64,000 nucleotides of DNA from contig CP075493.1 of assembly GCA_021613535.1 (NCBI GenBank), forward strand, positions 11,284,001 to 11,348,000, given 5' to 3'. How positions within the stretch are numbered: the first letter of the stretch is position 1; each line of letters opens with the position of its first letter. Of the stretch, positions 47,701-60,966 are shown in pieces. Origin of the DNA: Adineta vaga (Eukaryota; Rotifera). Both the position numbers and the translations under genes were made by a program. The notes under the pieces are model-generated. The model saw nothing but the letters and a program-made list of their open reading frames with translations. It had not been told where the DNA came from and did no database searches.

Positions 47701-50700
47701 GATTTAACATAAATCTATCAATATTTATTGTTTATTTAGTTCGCATTTCAATTGCAAATGAACTTTGAACATGGAGAAACTCAACTACATAGTTCGATGA
47801 AAAATATAAGTGTTTATAGTTCTAATTTTCTTGAATTGAAAGATTCAAAAATCATATATCATGTGAGAAAAATGTTTTTATCGTTTTGCTGCATTCTTAT
47901 TCTATTTTATGTCTTTCTCTCCAGATTTTACAACCGATGAATATTGATATTATTTCAAGGATGAATTCAATGGATCAGTGCATCGATGTAAACATTAAAA
48001 GTATTCATATAAATCTTTCTCCATCAGTTATTCAATTAATTGTCAATTTGATGAATTCGATTGATAACTCTCAGACGACAAGTTTTGTAACTGATGTAGA
48101 TAAAAAAGTGAAAGTACAATCTACTTCTTTGTTCGATCCAAAACCATTTAAAGATGCATCATTTTGGTTTCTTACCGGTTTGTTTCATTTATCTTTAAAT
48201 CGTGATAAGATTGTTTGTTTCAGGTGCTGAAATCGAACAGGAAATGGTCGAACAGAGAGATATCTTGGAAATGGCAACTGGTACTCCTACACAAAAGAAA
48301 GATTCAAATGAAGAAAACGAAGAAGATGATAAACCAAAACAGACAAATGAAATTCATCGCTCGCAAAAAGTATTTATCTAAAAGACATCTCTATAGTTTT
48401 TCATTCGTCTGGATGTCTATATTTAGTTGAAATTTGATATGAAACTCGTTGAAATGAGACTTGAACTTGGTTCAAAATCAATTGTTGCTTTATGTCTATC
48501 TAATCTATGTCTTGATGTCAAAAATTGGTCGAATGATGTAAGAGTTTCCTATACAAATAGATATAGTATAATGAGATCTTGATTCTTTCCTTCTCTTTAG
48601 ATAAATTTTTCTTCAAGAATTCACATTGAATTAGCTGTATTTAATGATCATATGCTCGCTTGGATTCCATTGATTGAACCGGTAGTGGATAAACGTGGTG
48701 AAATAGTCTCTCCGTGGTATATCATATGTTCGACTCAAACTAATAAAAATGAGGTACAATGAGTTCATTTTCAAAGTGATTTTTATAATCTTTCTCTCTA
48801 CTAGTATCCCATTGAAGATAAACGATTGAAACGATCTCAAAAGGTATATCTAGTTGATTCTATGAGAAGAGAGAGATCGATGTTTTCATTTTTCCTCTTC
48901 AGGAAAGTTGTTTAGGTCGTCGTCAAAATTCATTATCAACTATTGAAGAACATTCAAAAGATATTACAGATTGTCTCAATGCAAAGAAAAAATTTCATAT
49001 TCGAGCTGAAAATTTGCTGAATATAACATTAACAAAATCAAGTTTTGATTTGATAGAACGACTCACAACTGTATTTATGAAAGCTTATAATAACAAACTA
49101 TCAAAAGATGACGATATTGAAGATAAATCGATATTGTCTGTACACAATCTTACTGGTTATGAAGTTCTTCTTGATGATATCAAAGATATGGAGATAGATG
49201 AGATGCCAATCAAACTCAAGTATAAAGATTCCATTGCAATGAAAGTGCCAAAAGAACGATTATCTTCTACTCATCTTCCTGATATTGATGATCAAATCAT
49301 TAAAAGACAACAAGAGTTTTCTGTTCAATTGAAGATTAATAATGAGAAGACAAAAGTAGATGTCAAACATACATCAAAACGAGTTTATCCATTGAGTTCA
49401 TCCTCTATACCAAATTGGCCGATTGAGTTACATTGTGATTCTCACATTCACAATAATCAACGACGAGTGATTCTTAGCTCTATTGTCAAAGTAAACTTTT
49501 TATATTTCATCAATATACTCTACAAATTGATTCGTTTTCATTTAGATATATAATCGAACTACCTTTCCTCTGTTCATCTTAGATGTTGATTCAATCGAAA
49601 CAAAAAATCATCGTACATTATGTCGACTTGATGCAAATGATGAATGCTATCTTCCCATTGAACCTTTATATATGCGATCAAGTTCTCGTCTATTTATTAG
49701 CGTAGATGAGTAAGACATGAATTGATTGTTTTGTTTGTTAATGAATTGTTTGCCATTGATAGGAATGATTTTATTTCATTTGATTGGAGAAATGAAACCA
49801 TACTCGATCGTAGATTGAAGATGAAAAATGATGTAGAAATTCATCTTGTCGTAAGTGAGTTGTTAAATATGGATTGTATTTGATATATGATATATTTAGA
49901 TATTGAAAGAAACGATAAAAGCATTTTCTGAGAATACAGATGAATCCAGTCGAAGTTGTTTTCATATTTATATTAATCTTGCTCTTCATCTAATCAATCT
50001 TTTACCAATTGATGTTCAATGTTCAATTGATGTAAATATTATTTCTTTTTCTTCGACGCTATTCAATTATTTGATGTATGTAGCGTAACAAACCAATCGA
50101 TTTAAAACCAAGTGAATTGTATAATAGTATTTCCGGTACCAAACAATCTATACTAACTTTCATTGTATGTATAAATTCATCGTATTTCTCATTTCTATAA
50201 AAAAGAGTATCATCTACAATAGATTCCATCATATAAAAATATAAAGTGGCTTTCAGAACCAGTTGACTTAACTGAAAAGGGTCATGGTAATCGGAATGAA
50301 CATTTAATATTATTTCACGGATTTGAATCGCAAGATGAATTGGTATAGATTTTTATTTTTATGAAACATGTTTATAATTAAAAATGTTATGTTCTAGACA
50401 ATGATCTTACGTGTAGATATATATCAAGAATCATTTCGTGCTGCGTTATATTCACCATTTTGGATCATTAATTGTACGAATCTCAAACTTGAATTTAAGG
50501 TTAGTTGATTTGGTTATTTCTAAGTTTTGTTTCACTGTATTGTCGTATAGATTGATAACGAGGAGACGCTGATTGATGTTTGTAATACGCCATTTCTTGT
50601 TTGCCCAAAGAAAATTGATAGTGATGTATATAATAAAAAGGTTTGCTTCAGTAATTTCATACAGAAAACAACGATAAAATAGATCTTGAAACCATTCTAT

Positions 50701-53700
50701 AGGCTCATCTTCGTGTACATGGTGTCGACGAACATGATTGCATTTCTCATTGGTCAAAAGAATTCACTCTATACGTGGTTGCAAGTACAGGTATAGCAAA
50801 TTGCAAAATGTCGAATGATAGAACTTATATGGTAAAATTGAATCATTAAGTAATAAATGAAAACGTTTCTTTTAATTTTTTCAGATCTGTGTACATATAA
50901 CAACAACTTCGTTTTGTATGTCGAAGATTATCAAACTTTCGTCATCTATGGCTATTATTAATAGATCAATAGTATCGATTATCTTTCTATAATCTCACAC
51001 TTATTTAGAATCATGTTTGTTTAGATGGATCTTGAAGTTAGTGAACTAATAACTGAAACTGAACAGAACAATTGGCATTTGATAAAATCAGAACAAGTAA
51101 AAAATTTTATCTATGAAAAAAAGTCGAGTTGTATTTTCAAAAAATTATACTTAGATAATTCCATTCTGGCCACATAATATCAAAGACGGTGCTATGCGTA
51201 TTCGTTATGTAAAGAATCGTACAGCATCATCATTGTTGTTTCCAATGTATGATCGACATCGAACATTATTAAGAATGAACGATGCAGATTATCCAGCTAT
51301 TCATGTTGAAGTGACAATTATTGAAACGTTAGGTATTCATATCATTTTCAGTGATTATCAAAGTGGTGATGCACCTCTTCTGTTACTTAATTGTTTGAGA
51401 AATCATTCCATATTATACGGTCAAGAAGAAGATGATAGGTAAGTTTCTAATATTGTCTTTTCACACTATTACCACTCTATGTAAATATTAGACAAACGCA
51501 CGTTTTACCATCACAACATTATGTTTACTATACATGGAGCAATATATTCAAATCACGTAAATTAACTGTTTCATGCAATGAACAAGATATAACACTTGAA
51601 CTTCGTGTAATTTTCTTTTCATTCTAAATATTATCATGAGAAAAAGATTCATTCTCGTCCTTTAATAGTCTGTTTATGGTTGTCTAGAATCATCAAACGG
51701 AGATCGTATATTCTATGTAATATTTCATGATGGTCCTCAAACGATCTTGATCTTTGCTGAAGAAATATCGATTATCAAATCAGTTTTAAATGTGAGTTAT
51801 CAAGTTTTTCTTTGTCTTGAAAATCTAATCCGATAATTTAGCTTGCCAACGAAGAAGGCTCGTCGAATGAAATAATGGATCAATATATTGATATAAGTTT
51901 TCATGATATTAGTTTATCAATTATTAATGATATTACACATGAAGATCTCGTTTACATTACTATAAACAAATCGAAACAGATTTGGACTGAAACACAAAAA
52001 TCTTTAATAAAACCACTTTCAAATAAACTTAATCGTCAGCTAGAAAAAAAATATCGAGTTCATTTGAAACAACATCGAATGAATTCGAATAATGACACAG
52101 AATTGGAAAGAAAAACATTCCATATTGGTGGACATCGTGTAAGTTTTGTCAATTTAGTTCCAAGAGATATATCATTATCATTTATAGCGTGCTTCATTCA
52201 TTGAAAATACGGCTGAAATCATTGATCAAAATGATTCTCGAATACAAATTCATCGGCAAGCTCTGGATGGATTATGGATTCGATGGAGTTGGTCAAAGAC
52301 TAATACAGTTTATCATCTTCGTATTAATCATATTCAAATTGATAATCAACTGGAATATACATTACTACCAGTGGTTCTTCGTCCAATGACTTCATCGTCA
52401 GTAGAACAGCCATTTATTGAATTGAGTGCTTCGAAAATCATCAATACTCGATCGAAAACAATGTATTTCAAGTATGCAATATATTTCTCAATCGATTCAT
52501 TCTAATAATTTGAAAATAATCATTTAGATATTTCAAATTAACGTGTCAAGAATCTCTCATATGTATTGATCAAGGTTTAATTAACGCATTTCTTATATTC
52601 ATCGACACAGAAAAGGTTAGTTTTCTCTATTTACATCAATGAAAGCTTATATCTAATATGACATTTTTAGAAATCGACCAAATTGACCATTGATATGAGT
52701 CATGATTTGAAAGCCATTCAGAAAACATTCGAAACACTTGTGGAAAAACAGTCGATTGAAACAAAGATATTCTTTGATTGTATTCATTTCTCTCCACTGA
52801 AAGTAAATTATTTTCCTCAACAAAAACTTTTCTATTCAGTTTCTATTCTCCAGATTCATATAAGTCTTTCACCAAATGGAATAAAACCAGATATATTCAT
52901 ACTCGCTGATTATCCATCGATTGAATATTTTGTACAAATATTGGACTATGTTAAAGTACACGATATTATATTAAAGTAAAATCAGTTGTCATGAAGAAAT
53001 GATTGTATATTTTTTGAGTATGTATTTAATATAGATTAGATTTCTATGAACGAGAAAAAGATCGATTTACAATCAATAAATTAATCGATGAAATTTATGA
53101 ACATTATTTTGAACAACTTTGGAAACAAGTTTATGTTGTTATTCTTGGCCATGATTTACTTGGCAATCCTTTTGGCATGGTTCGTGAAGTTGCTCATGGT
53201 GTTAAATCATTTTTTCATGAACCGTTTAAAGTAAGACATAGTTATTTAGTTTTGATTTGATGTAATGAAATGGATGGTTTATTTTCGCTGTTTAGGGTGC
53301 GATGGAAGGTCCACTTGGATTTATTGAAGGAGTTGCAATAGGTACCGAACATTTAATTGGCTCAGCTGTAGGAAGTGCTGCTGGTGCTAGTTCAAAACTA
53401 ACTTATGTGATTAGTAAAGGTTTAGCAACATTAACATTTGATAAAGAGTATGCAAATGTTCGTAATCAACGTAAAAAATTAAAGACACAAACAGCATCGG
53501 ACATTGTTGATGGTGGAAGAAATCTTGCTAAAGTATTTTGCATGAAATATTCATGTTTCTATATTCAGTTGATCTCTTGAATAGGATTTTGTACATAGTG
53601 TAAAAGATATTGTTAAAAAACCAATAGCAGGTGTCAAAGAAGAGGGTGCATCAGGTTTAATGAAAGGTTTAGGTAAAGGTTTGCTTGGTGCTGTTGCACG

Positions 53701-54513
53701 ACCAACAAGTAGTGTTGCTCATCTGACTAGTACATCATGTGATGTACTTAAAAGGTAAAATGTTTTTTAATTCAAACTGTTGATTTGGATACAAACGGTT
53801 TTTTCTATCCATTCCAATGTAGAAAGGCGACTCATGCAGAGATTGTTCATCGTACTCGACGTTCACGTCATATTGGAAGTGATTATATTATTCGACCATC
53901 GACAGTTGATGAAATGAAAGGACGTTTTATTTTTAATGTAAGTTTTAAATAAAAAATTAACTTCTACTACGTGATTCTAGTATTCTTCTGTGGTTTGTTA
54001 GAGACTTGATAATAGCAAGTTCATAAAAACAGATGATTATATTGCTCATATGATTTGCTATGAAAATAACGAATTTGGTTGCTTTTTAGTTACATCAAAG
54101 TAATTTTTCTTTTTCTCTTTTTTTCTCTATTGATTATGATTTATTCGTAGACATATACTATTTGTTAAAGAGAAAATATCAACTTCAGATGATTATGAAG
54201 TTGAATGGCATTTTCAATACAAAGAATTAAAAGGACTACCCATGGTTAAATTTGATTCTAATCAGATTGTAATTAACTTAAAAGTAAATGGAATTTTGAT
54301 TTCATTTCTAAAATAAAAAGTTCTATCATCATTTAGGAACCAACACTACGTCGAAGAGTTAATAGACATCGAGAACATGAAAAGATCATTACTTATGAAA
54401 ATATGAGTGAAGCTCGAGTATGTTATTTTTACTTTTATCTTCTAGAAATTAAGTTATCTTTTTAGTATATTGTCGATCAAATTACGGAAATAATGCAGTC
54501 AATGGAACTATAA
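41717..54513 (+). CDS. VPS13: VPS13 bulk lipid-transfer protein (VPS13A/C type)
   Basis: The start MVFRSIVSYFLDKYLGDY is the chorein N-terminal domain, followed by GDVVLEDLYLKSD and YVLAELKVDVKYNAEQEE. Several dozen exons run to TAA at 54511-54513. The longest exon (about 45570-47280) holds the repetitive beta-rich groove. The SHR-BD/VAB-like region (IELHCDSHIHNN..., PLYMRSSSRLFISVD) lies at about 49.4-51.6 kb. The C-terminal VPS13/ATG2-like block is GNPFGMVREVAHGVKSFF, FIEGVAIGTEHLIG and GLMKGLGKGLLGAVARPTSS (53.1-53.8 kb), then a PH-like end. VPS13 proteins form rod-shaped channels moving glycerolipids at ER-organelle contact sites. CxxN-type segment IEKQLDVLNIVFIRR and a WDWLSNWW stretch fit the A/C subgroup. 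Introns are mostly 45-70 bp; one is apparently 21 nt. I noticed no clear lesion but did not check every junction. Confidence 0.92.
42019..42039 (+). other. Candidate 21-nt intron in VPS13
   Basis: The exon ends GGTCATATTCGTAG and resumes TTTGAAAGATAAAAAC. Removing gtcaaattttaattgaatta-g gives GHIRSLKDKN, matching the conserved VPS13 GHI-SLKLK segment. Retaining it puts TGA in frame. Confidence 0.55.
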
Positions 54514-54981
54514 TTTTTTTTTATCTGACTCATTTTTGGTCATATTTATTTATTAATTATTCTAGCAAAATAAAAACTCTTACATATATATATATATATA
54601 TAGTTACCAGAGTGTGTATTTCGGTAGAGGAAAAGAACAAAACTATGATCGAACATTCCATTTGTAAATTAAGCTTTTACGATTTTGACGTGTTTGCATG
54701 TTTCCTTGACATCGTTGATGATTGTTTCACTCTTTTTCCGTTCCGATCGATACGAGGAGTGACACTTCAACTTTGTTTCACATCATTTGATCCGATACAG
54801 TAAAGTGGAAAATCAAATTAAACAAAAATATTGTTCATGTCTATTCATATTATTGTGCGTTAGTAAGAACACAAAATAGGTCGTATATTTCATGAGTAAC
54901 TGGTGCAAATAGTTGTTTGTTTAACATACGATTATCGTTATATCTTCAACGTCATCATCGAAACGTCTACTCAAAAGTAAT
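54514..54981. other. Intergenic with (TA)n tract
   Basis: VPS13 3' flank with AATAAA-like sequence at about 54566. An (AT)n tract lies at about 54583-54601. A 63-codon forward frame at 54612-54803 has no recognisable features. Confidence 0.45.
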
Positions 54982-56191
54982 ATGAATATTTGGATTAATG
55001 ATGTCAATAGTAATAACAATAAGCAAAATGCATCAGTTGCACCAAAAACAGGAATGTGAGTTTCATCAATTAAGTTCATAACTTTGTTCGAAGATGTCAA
55101 TTACTCACTGATTTGATATTTTTAGATCGTCAGTTGAAGCTAGTACAATGAGTCCTTTTCAACGTTTATTATTACCAATAAGTCGTCTAAGAATTATCAG
55201 ACGATTGACGGCTATATATCCTTCTAGGAGCATCTTGCATGGACGTTCAGAAGTATGTAAATATGTGGATAGAACAAACACCATAACTATGCATTCTTTT
55301 TTTTTGATAGATACCAACGTCAATATCACCAAATGAAAAGTAATTGAATCAACAATCAATCATTACGAAACTATCTTTCTGCATTTATAATTTTTTTACA
55401 GATTTGTTAGTGAACAACTGATTGAAAATATCGATCATATAGGTATTCTTGGCCTTCTATTTGCTGCTTTTGTTGCTGCTATTATTCTTGGATTTTTCAG
55501 TTTAATCTTTAGTTTACAATCTGGTAAGATATCATCTTTAGATAGATAGATTTATTGATCTTAGAAAATTTCGATTATTCTAGAATTACCAACTGGTACA
55601 ATTCTTCTCTATAGTGGACCTTCATCGGCCTTATTGGGCCAAGATGATCGATGGCTCTTCTGTAATGGTTCTGAAGTATCTCGAAAAACCTATCGAAGAT
55701 TATTTGATGTTATTGGTACTATATATGGTATTGGTGATGGTGTCAATACATTCAATTTGCCTGATCTTCGAGATCGGTTTCCATTGGGTAGTACTCTAAG
55801 TAGTGATGTGGTAATGGTTGCTGGTGGATCTGCAACGCATGCAATTACTGTAGCCGAGATGCCTTCACACAGTCATAATCAAGGATCCTTAAAAGCATCA
55901 AACAATGGTACACATACACATTCGTATACTGATCCAGGACACGATCATGGCGGATTAACAGGTACTGAACCTCTGGGTGTTGGTACTGCAGCAATGGTAA
56001 ATTCTGGTACTCCTGGTAATGGTGATGGTACACATAGTCATTCGATTTCTACCGATCAAATAGATATAGTAATTGATACTGATGGTAATCATACTCATAC
56101 CATTAGTGGATCGACAGGTGCAGCAGGATCAAATCAACCTATGAGTCTGATACCACCGTATCAAACAGTACATTATATCATTCGAACGTAG
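54982..56191 (+). CDS. Type II membrane protein with phage tail-collar domain
   Basis: Five exons (54982-55055, 55126-55252, 55311-55339, 55402-55523, 55584-56191) sum to 960 nt (319 residues) in phase. The N-terminus is cytosolic and basic (RLLLPISRLRIIRRL). One membrane span is at about residues 90-115 (ILGLLFAAFVAAIILGFFSL). The outer part begins LPTGTILLYSGPS and matches the phage tail-collar/microcystin-dependent family: LFCNGSEVSRKTYRRLFDVIG, YGIGDGVNTFNLPDLRDRFP, AEMPSHSHN. It continues through repeated His pairs (THTHS, GHDHGG, THSHS, HTHT) to the family end LIPPYQTVHYIIRT. These domains form trimeric fibre tips with His-bound metal in phages. Here it is displayed on a cell membrane, with intron-rich structure proving residence in the eukaryotic genome. 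Function unknown. Confidence 0.85.
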
Positions 56192-56652
56192 AAAACTGCC
56201 TTTTCTATCATGAATATTTTTTATATTAAACATGAAAAATTTTCTTTTTGATGTTAAAAATAAAATGCTGAAATTGAATTCGTTTTTTTCTCATGATTTT
56301 TGACATAGAAATTGTTATGTTGGAATTCATTTAAATGTTCTTTAAGCATATCATTCTTATTCACACTTCGAGTAAAAGATAATACTAATATATGTTTTGG
56401 TTCTGTGAGAGTCAGTAAATTTAAAGAAATCTAAGATTTCTAACCTAAACTTCTGTTTGCATAGTTTCCTTCTCTTATTTACTTTTTTCTGTTGTACAGA
56501 AGAGTTTTTGAATTAATTTTCTCGATCAAAAGTTAAATATGATGGACATAGAGAATCAATACTGAAAAATAAACTCGTGCATATACTATTGTATTTAACT
56601 CGTCGATGGATTCAATCATTGAAGTCTAGTAGATTGCATCAAATAGTATCCA
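56192..56652. other. Intergenic
   Basis: Spacer between two forward genes, AT-rich, with polyadenylation-like AATAAAATG shortly after the tail-collar stop. No gene seen. Confidence 0.4.
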
Positions 56653-58932
56653 ATGTTCCAACTTTCCACCATAAAATTTCTTTTTCTTTCTCTAACTGGG
56701 ATCGCATCGGTTCAAGTTGGATCGATCAGAAACGTTTTTTTCTTCTCGCCTTCTGCTACCACTGTATCAATGAATGGATCATGTGATGTATGTTTTTGTT
56801 CTATGATCTCGTCGAACAATATCATTGGTCTTAGTTGTTCACAAAATGAAACATGTTTATTCTTTTACAACTACTCATTGTCCTACACGCTCGCTAGCGA
56901 TTTAAATAAAAGTTTTCACTTTCTTATTTTGCCACATGAACAACAATATTCTACGTACAAAACAACTGAAGTACTACCAACGAGTGAGTTATATAAGTTA
57001 AGTTGAATGTGAATAAGAAGTTATCTTTGTTATAGCGGTGATCACTACTACAGCTGTTCGTAAGTAGAGAAATACGGATTTATTTAGCCATCAATCCTTA
57101 GTTCGACATCCTTGTTTTTAGAACTAATAATAAATGCTTCACGTACTTTCTTTTTTTGTATGCAATGTAGAAATTTGTATTGAATAGAGTCATTGGAAGC
57201 TATCTTCTAGAAAAATTAAACACCTTTGAGATATTGTTGTCTAAAGAGATAGAAACGAGCATATTTTGATAATATGTTCTTGTATTAAAAGTGTCCAATC
57301 AGCTAACGAATAATTCTGTATGGTCATCAACAGGCGAGACAGTAGCTGGTACTGGCTCGATTGGATTGGCTGCTAGCATATCATTGACTGGACCAGGACC
57401 TATCGTCTTTGATGTTTACAACAATCTGTACGTCAATGATTATGGCAAGCATCGGGTCGTTTTATTTCCAAGCAATGGATCTGCGCCAAAACTCATCGCT
57501 GGTAATGGAGTAGCAGGAGCAGCAATGTATCAACTAAATTCGCCAAACGGTATCGATGTGGATACTACAGGAGCATTGTATGTAGTAAGTATAATGTATG
57601 GTCATCTAAAATTCAGATCAGTTGGACTAGACTCGAGGATGCCCATTAAAATCGTTTTTTCGTTGTTTGTCCTATTTTTTTTTAATAGGCAGATCAAAGT
57701 AATCATCGAATTCAAAAATGGTTTCCTGGAGTATCGAATGGAACAACAGTAGCTGGAGTAACAGGCACTAGTGGATCAAGTCTAAATCTATTAAACAAAG
57801 TTAGTTCACTCTTTTCGAATGTGTTGTTTTTTTCTGAAAAAATACGTATCAAAGCCATAGATTGATATTACAAATCTATCAAATACGAAAAAGGGTTGAT
57901 CAAGCTTGAATCATCTATGAATGGCATTTTTGTGAGAATAGATATACATTGAGAGCAAGAACATATCTGTGCCTAGTATGAGATGGAGACATGAGAATTG
58001 ATCTTGTCGTGATTCCTCACTGTTAACCTCATATCGAATCAGCAAAAATGCAGCGATTATAATAAATAACTCGTATTCCATTCTTTTTCTGTTAGCTCAA
58101 AGTGTTACCGTCGATGTTGCTGGCAATATGTATATTTCCGATAGCGAAAATCGTCGAATTCTCAAATGGCCAGCAAGTGCCTCTCAAGGTATTGTAGTTG
58201 CTGGTAAGCACAAAAATCAAACTGCATGCGAGTGATGTAAGAAAGACTTTTCGCTCTTCCTATTAACATTGATTCTTTTTTGCAATTTTCATGAATAATG
58301 AATATATATCATTGTAAATAGGAGATGGATCGAGTGGTACATCTCTCAATAATATCGGTTATGCATATGATGCGAGAGTCGGCCTAGGTGGTAATGTATA
58401 TGTGCCAGATTTCAATAATGGGCGCGTTCTCAAGTGGATTTCACCAGCATCGTCAGGTGTTTTAGTTGCAGGACAAACCAATAGTCCTGGATCGAGTTCT
58501 AATCGACTAGATAATCCTACACATGTCGTTTTGGATTCGGATGAAAATATTTATGTGTGCGACTACAGTGAGTATCTTCAATCTACTCATTATAGATCAT
58601 TGATTCTATAAAAATCTAAATAATCAAGCAGTTCCATAGAATCACGAACTAGAAAATTTTTTGATAGCAGATGTGTGCTGAAAGTAGTTATCGTATGAAC
58701 TAATACAATATTTCCCTTCATCATTCGTTTTCTTTTTCAAGATAATCATCGAATTCAACGATGGATCAATGGAGCATCTGTAGGTTCTACGATAGCCGGT
58801 AATGGAACAGCTGGCGCAAGCATTAGTCAATTGAATCATCCATATGGTATCACTTTCGATATGTTCAATAATTTGTATGTAGCGGATTCCGACAATAACC
58901 GCATCCAACGGTTCAATTTAACATTTCCTTGA
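56653..58932 (+). CDS. Secreted NHL-repeat beta-propeller protein
   Basis: Exons 56653-56983, 57036-57059, 57292-57584, 57689-57799, 58096-58203, 58322-58567 and 58742-58932. The N-terminus is a signal peptide (MFQLSTIKFLFLSLTGIAS), then a Cys-rich module (CDVCFC, LSCSQNETC), a Thr-rich link and about five NHL units (NLYVNDYGKHRVVLF, ADQSNHRIQKWFP, NMYISDSENRRILKW, NVYVPDFNNGRVLKW, NLYVADSDNNRIQRF). It ends right after the last blade. The frame from the exon ending 57799 to that starting 58096 does not match: one extra base is needed to read QSVTVDVAGN, and the intron is unusually long (296 bp). A missed mini-exon of 3n+1 nt or a one-base lesion could explain this. The role is extracellular binding (inference). 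Confidence 0.8.
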
Positions 58933-60601
58933 ATGACAAAATAATGATGACAAATAATTCTACGTTCTGTTTGTATGTGTATTGGCTCAATGAGGGTGAG
59001 AATATGGGTGTGAGTAAACCAGCAGCAAATCTTGAGGATGTATGTCTTTCTTGCCAACTGATATTTGCGTATACACCCACATTCCTACATTAATTGACAA
59101 AAAAAACTTTTCGCTCTATAAGAAATTATCGAGATATTTATTTGAAAAGAAGTCTATTATTTTCATTTAAAACTAAATTGTCTCATTTTGATATCATTTA
59201 ATATAAAATTTCTAAAAATCAGTTGTTTAGTATTTAATTTTCTCCTTCAAAACATTTCTTTCGTATTGTAATTGAATTCATATGTGTATTTCAGGTGAAA
59301 GAAGTATTGCACTACGATTAAATATATTCTTTTCATATAATTCATTGGAGTAATTTTCAGATCAATTCATGATGTATCTGATCATGAATTCATTGTTGAT
59401 TATACTTATGAAATATCAATAATTCTTTTTAATAATCTCGTATATCATTGTTTTTTTACTATTACTTCGAAAAAATTGTCAACGTATCGCAAATAAAGAA
59501 CGATCATAAGCGCATTCGTTGTATTTGTTTTATCGAATACTATACCATATTCAATATTAGCAACAGAATTTATTAGTTAGTTGATATTTTTGTTATCTAA
59601 ACAAATTACTTTTTTCCACTTCAATTGCCTTTCATATGCATTTGCACAAACAGAGAAAAATTTGAATATCTTTTCCTTTTACGTTCTGTCGTTTAAATCA
59701 ACGGTAAGATAATGATCAATAAAAACAGATACTTTCGTTTTTTTTCTTTTCTTTTCTTTTCGAATACACTATATCGTCCACGTTGTGAGAGAAAATGAAA
59801 ATATTTCTTTTCCGTTCTCTAATGTCATACGAAAAAACAATAGCCACTCATGAATGCGTTGCAAAACTATCAAGGGTCAGATACAGGTACTTTCTCTATA
59901 TGTCAGACATAACTGTGACTTGTTTAGCCATACTGATTTATTCATAGGTCTACACTTGTCATGTCAATGCATAGCTATTATTCGTTATTCTTGGGCTGAT
60001 CTTAAACATGTAAACAAAAAATTATCTTTATGAAACCATTTTTTTCTGAGAAGATATGATAGAAATCAATAAAATTGATATTTGTATGAAGAATACAGAG
60101 GATAGCGATAATGGTTGATGAGTTTTAAATTCTTAAACACCATCACTATTGTATATAACTGTATATTTTCGTTTTATTGTCAAATTTGTTAGGAAGATAA
60201 AAACATCACATTCTTATTAAAAACCAAATCCACCAATGTATGATACTAATGCATATAAATCTTTTGTCTTTATTCACATCAGTCACAATAAACTGAGTAT
60301 GAAAATGATTTATAGGAACTGAATGTGCGTAAACATAATTATTCATTGTTTTTATTTTTCTTCATAATTACCCAAATGAAATCAAGTTGACTGCTTGTTA
60401 TGTATATGCCTATGTGTGATTGATAAGAAACGTGAACGAAATATATGGATAAATCAAATATATGCTATCCTTGGATAATGGGTAATGATGAAGAGTAGAA
60501 AGAAATATTTTTTTACGGTTGATTTGCATTGACGTCAAAATTGTTTGGTTTATAATCTCTGTGAAAAATACTAAATCCTTACCAATTATTTGAATCACAA
60601 A
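58933..60601. other. Long intergenic stretch, nothing recognised
   Basis: About 1.67 kb. An imperfect inverted arrangement (GAGGGTGAGAATATGGGTGTG ~58990 against GTATACACCCACATTCC ~59070) resembles that near 28.7 kb. The remainder is AT-rich with no coding features. Confidence 0.45.
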
Positions 60602-60966
60602 ATGAGTACTTCACCAAACTCTGTAAGTTATTTCTTTAGGGAAAAAATTTCTTTTTCTTACGCTTTCTATTCATTTGAAAGGCCGTTGAACAAGTAACAC
60701 AAACCTTGACCTATGAAATTGGTCTTGATGTAGCTCTTGCTGGTTTCACAAAAAACCCAATTGAGTATGAAAAATATAGTGCTAGTGCAAATGCTACAGC
60801 ACGTCATTCATATGGTGTTGGACCAGATGTTGGAATTGGCGCACCAAATGTAGCAAGAAAAAGTGAACAATACGATCCAGCTGCTGCTATGTTCGATTAT
60901 GCTGATGTGAATCATGATGGAGGCATTGATCAACAAGAGTTTGGTACTTTAATGCGATCGCTTTAA
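60602..60966 (+). CDS. Small single EF-hand protein
   Basis: Exon 1 is 60602-60622 (MSTSPNS) and exon 2 is 60682-60966, with a 59-bp intron, giving 101 residues. The C-terminus has one canonical EF-hand loop, DVNHDGGIDQQEFG, with Asp, Asn, Asp, Gly, Ile and Glu at the expected places. The N-terminal 60 residues (YEIGLDVALAGFTKNPIEYEKY, split by Ala/Gly-rich sequence) are not recognised and show no second hand. Probably a soluble calcium-binding protein, perhaps working as a dimer. AATAAA-type signal at about 61000. Confidence 0.8.
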
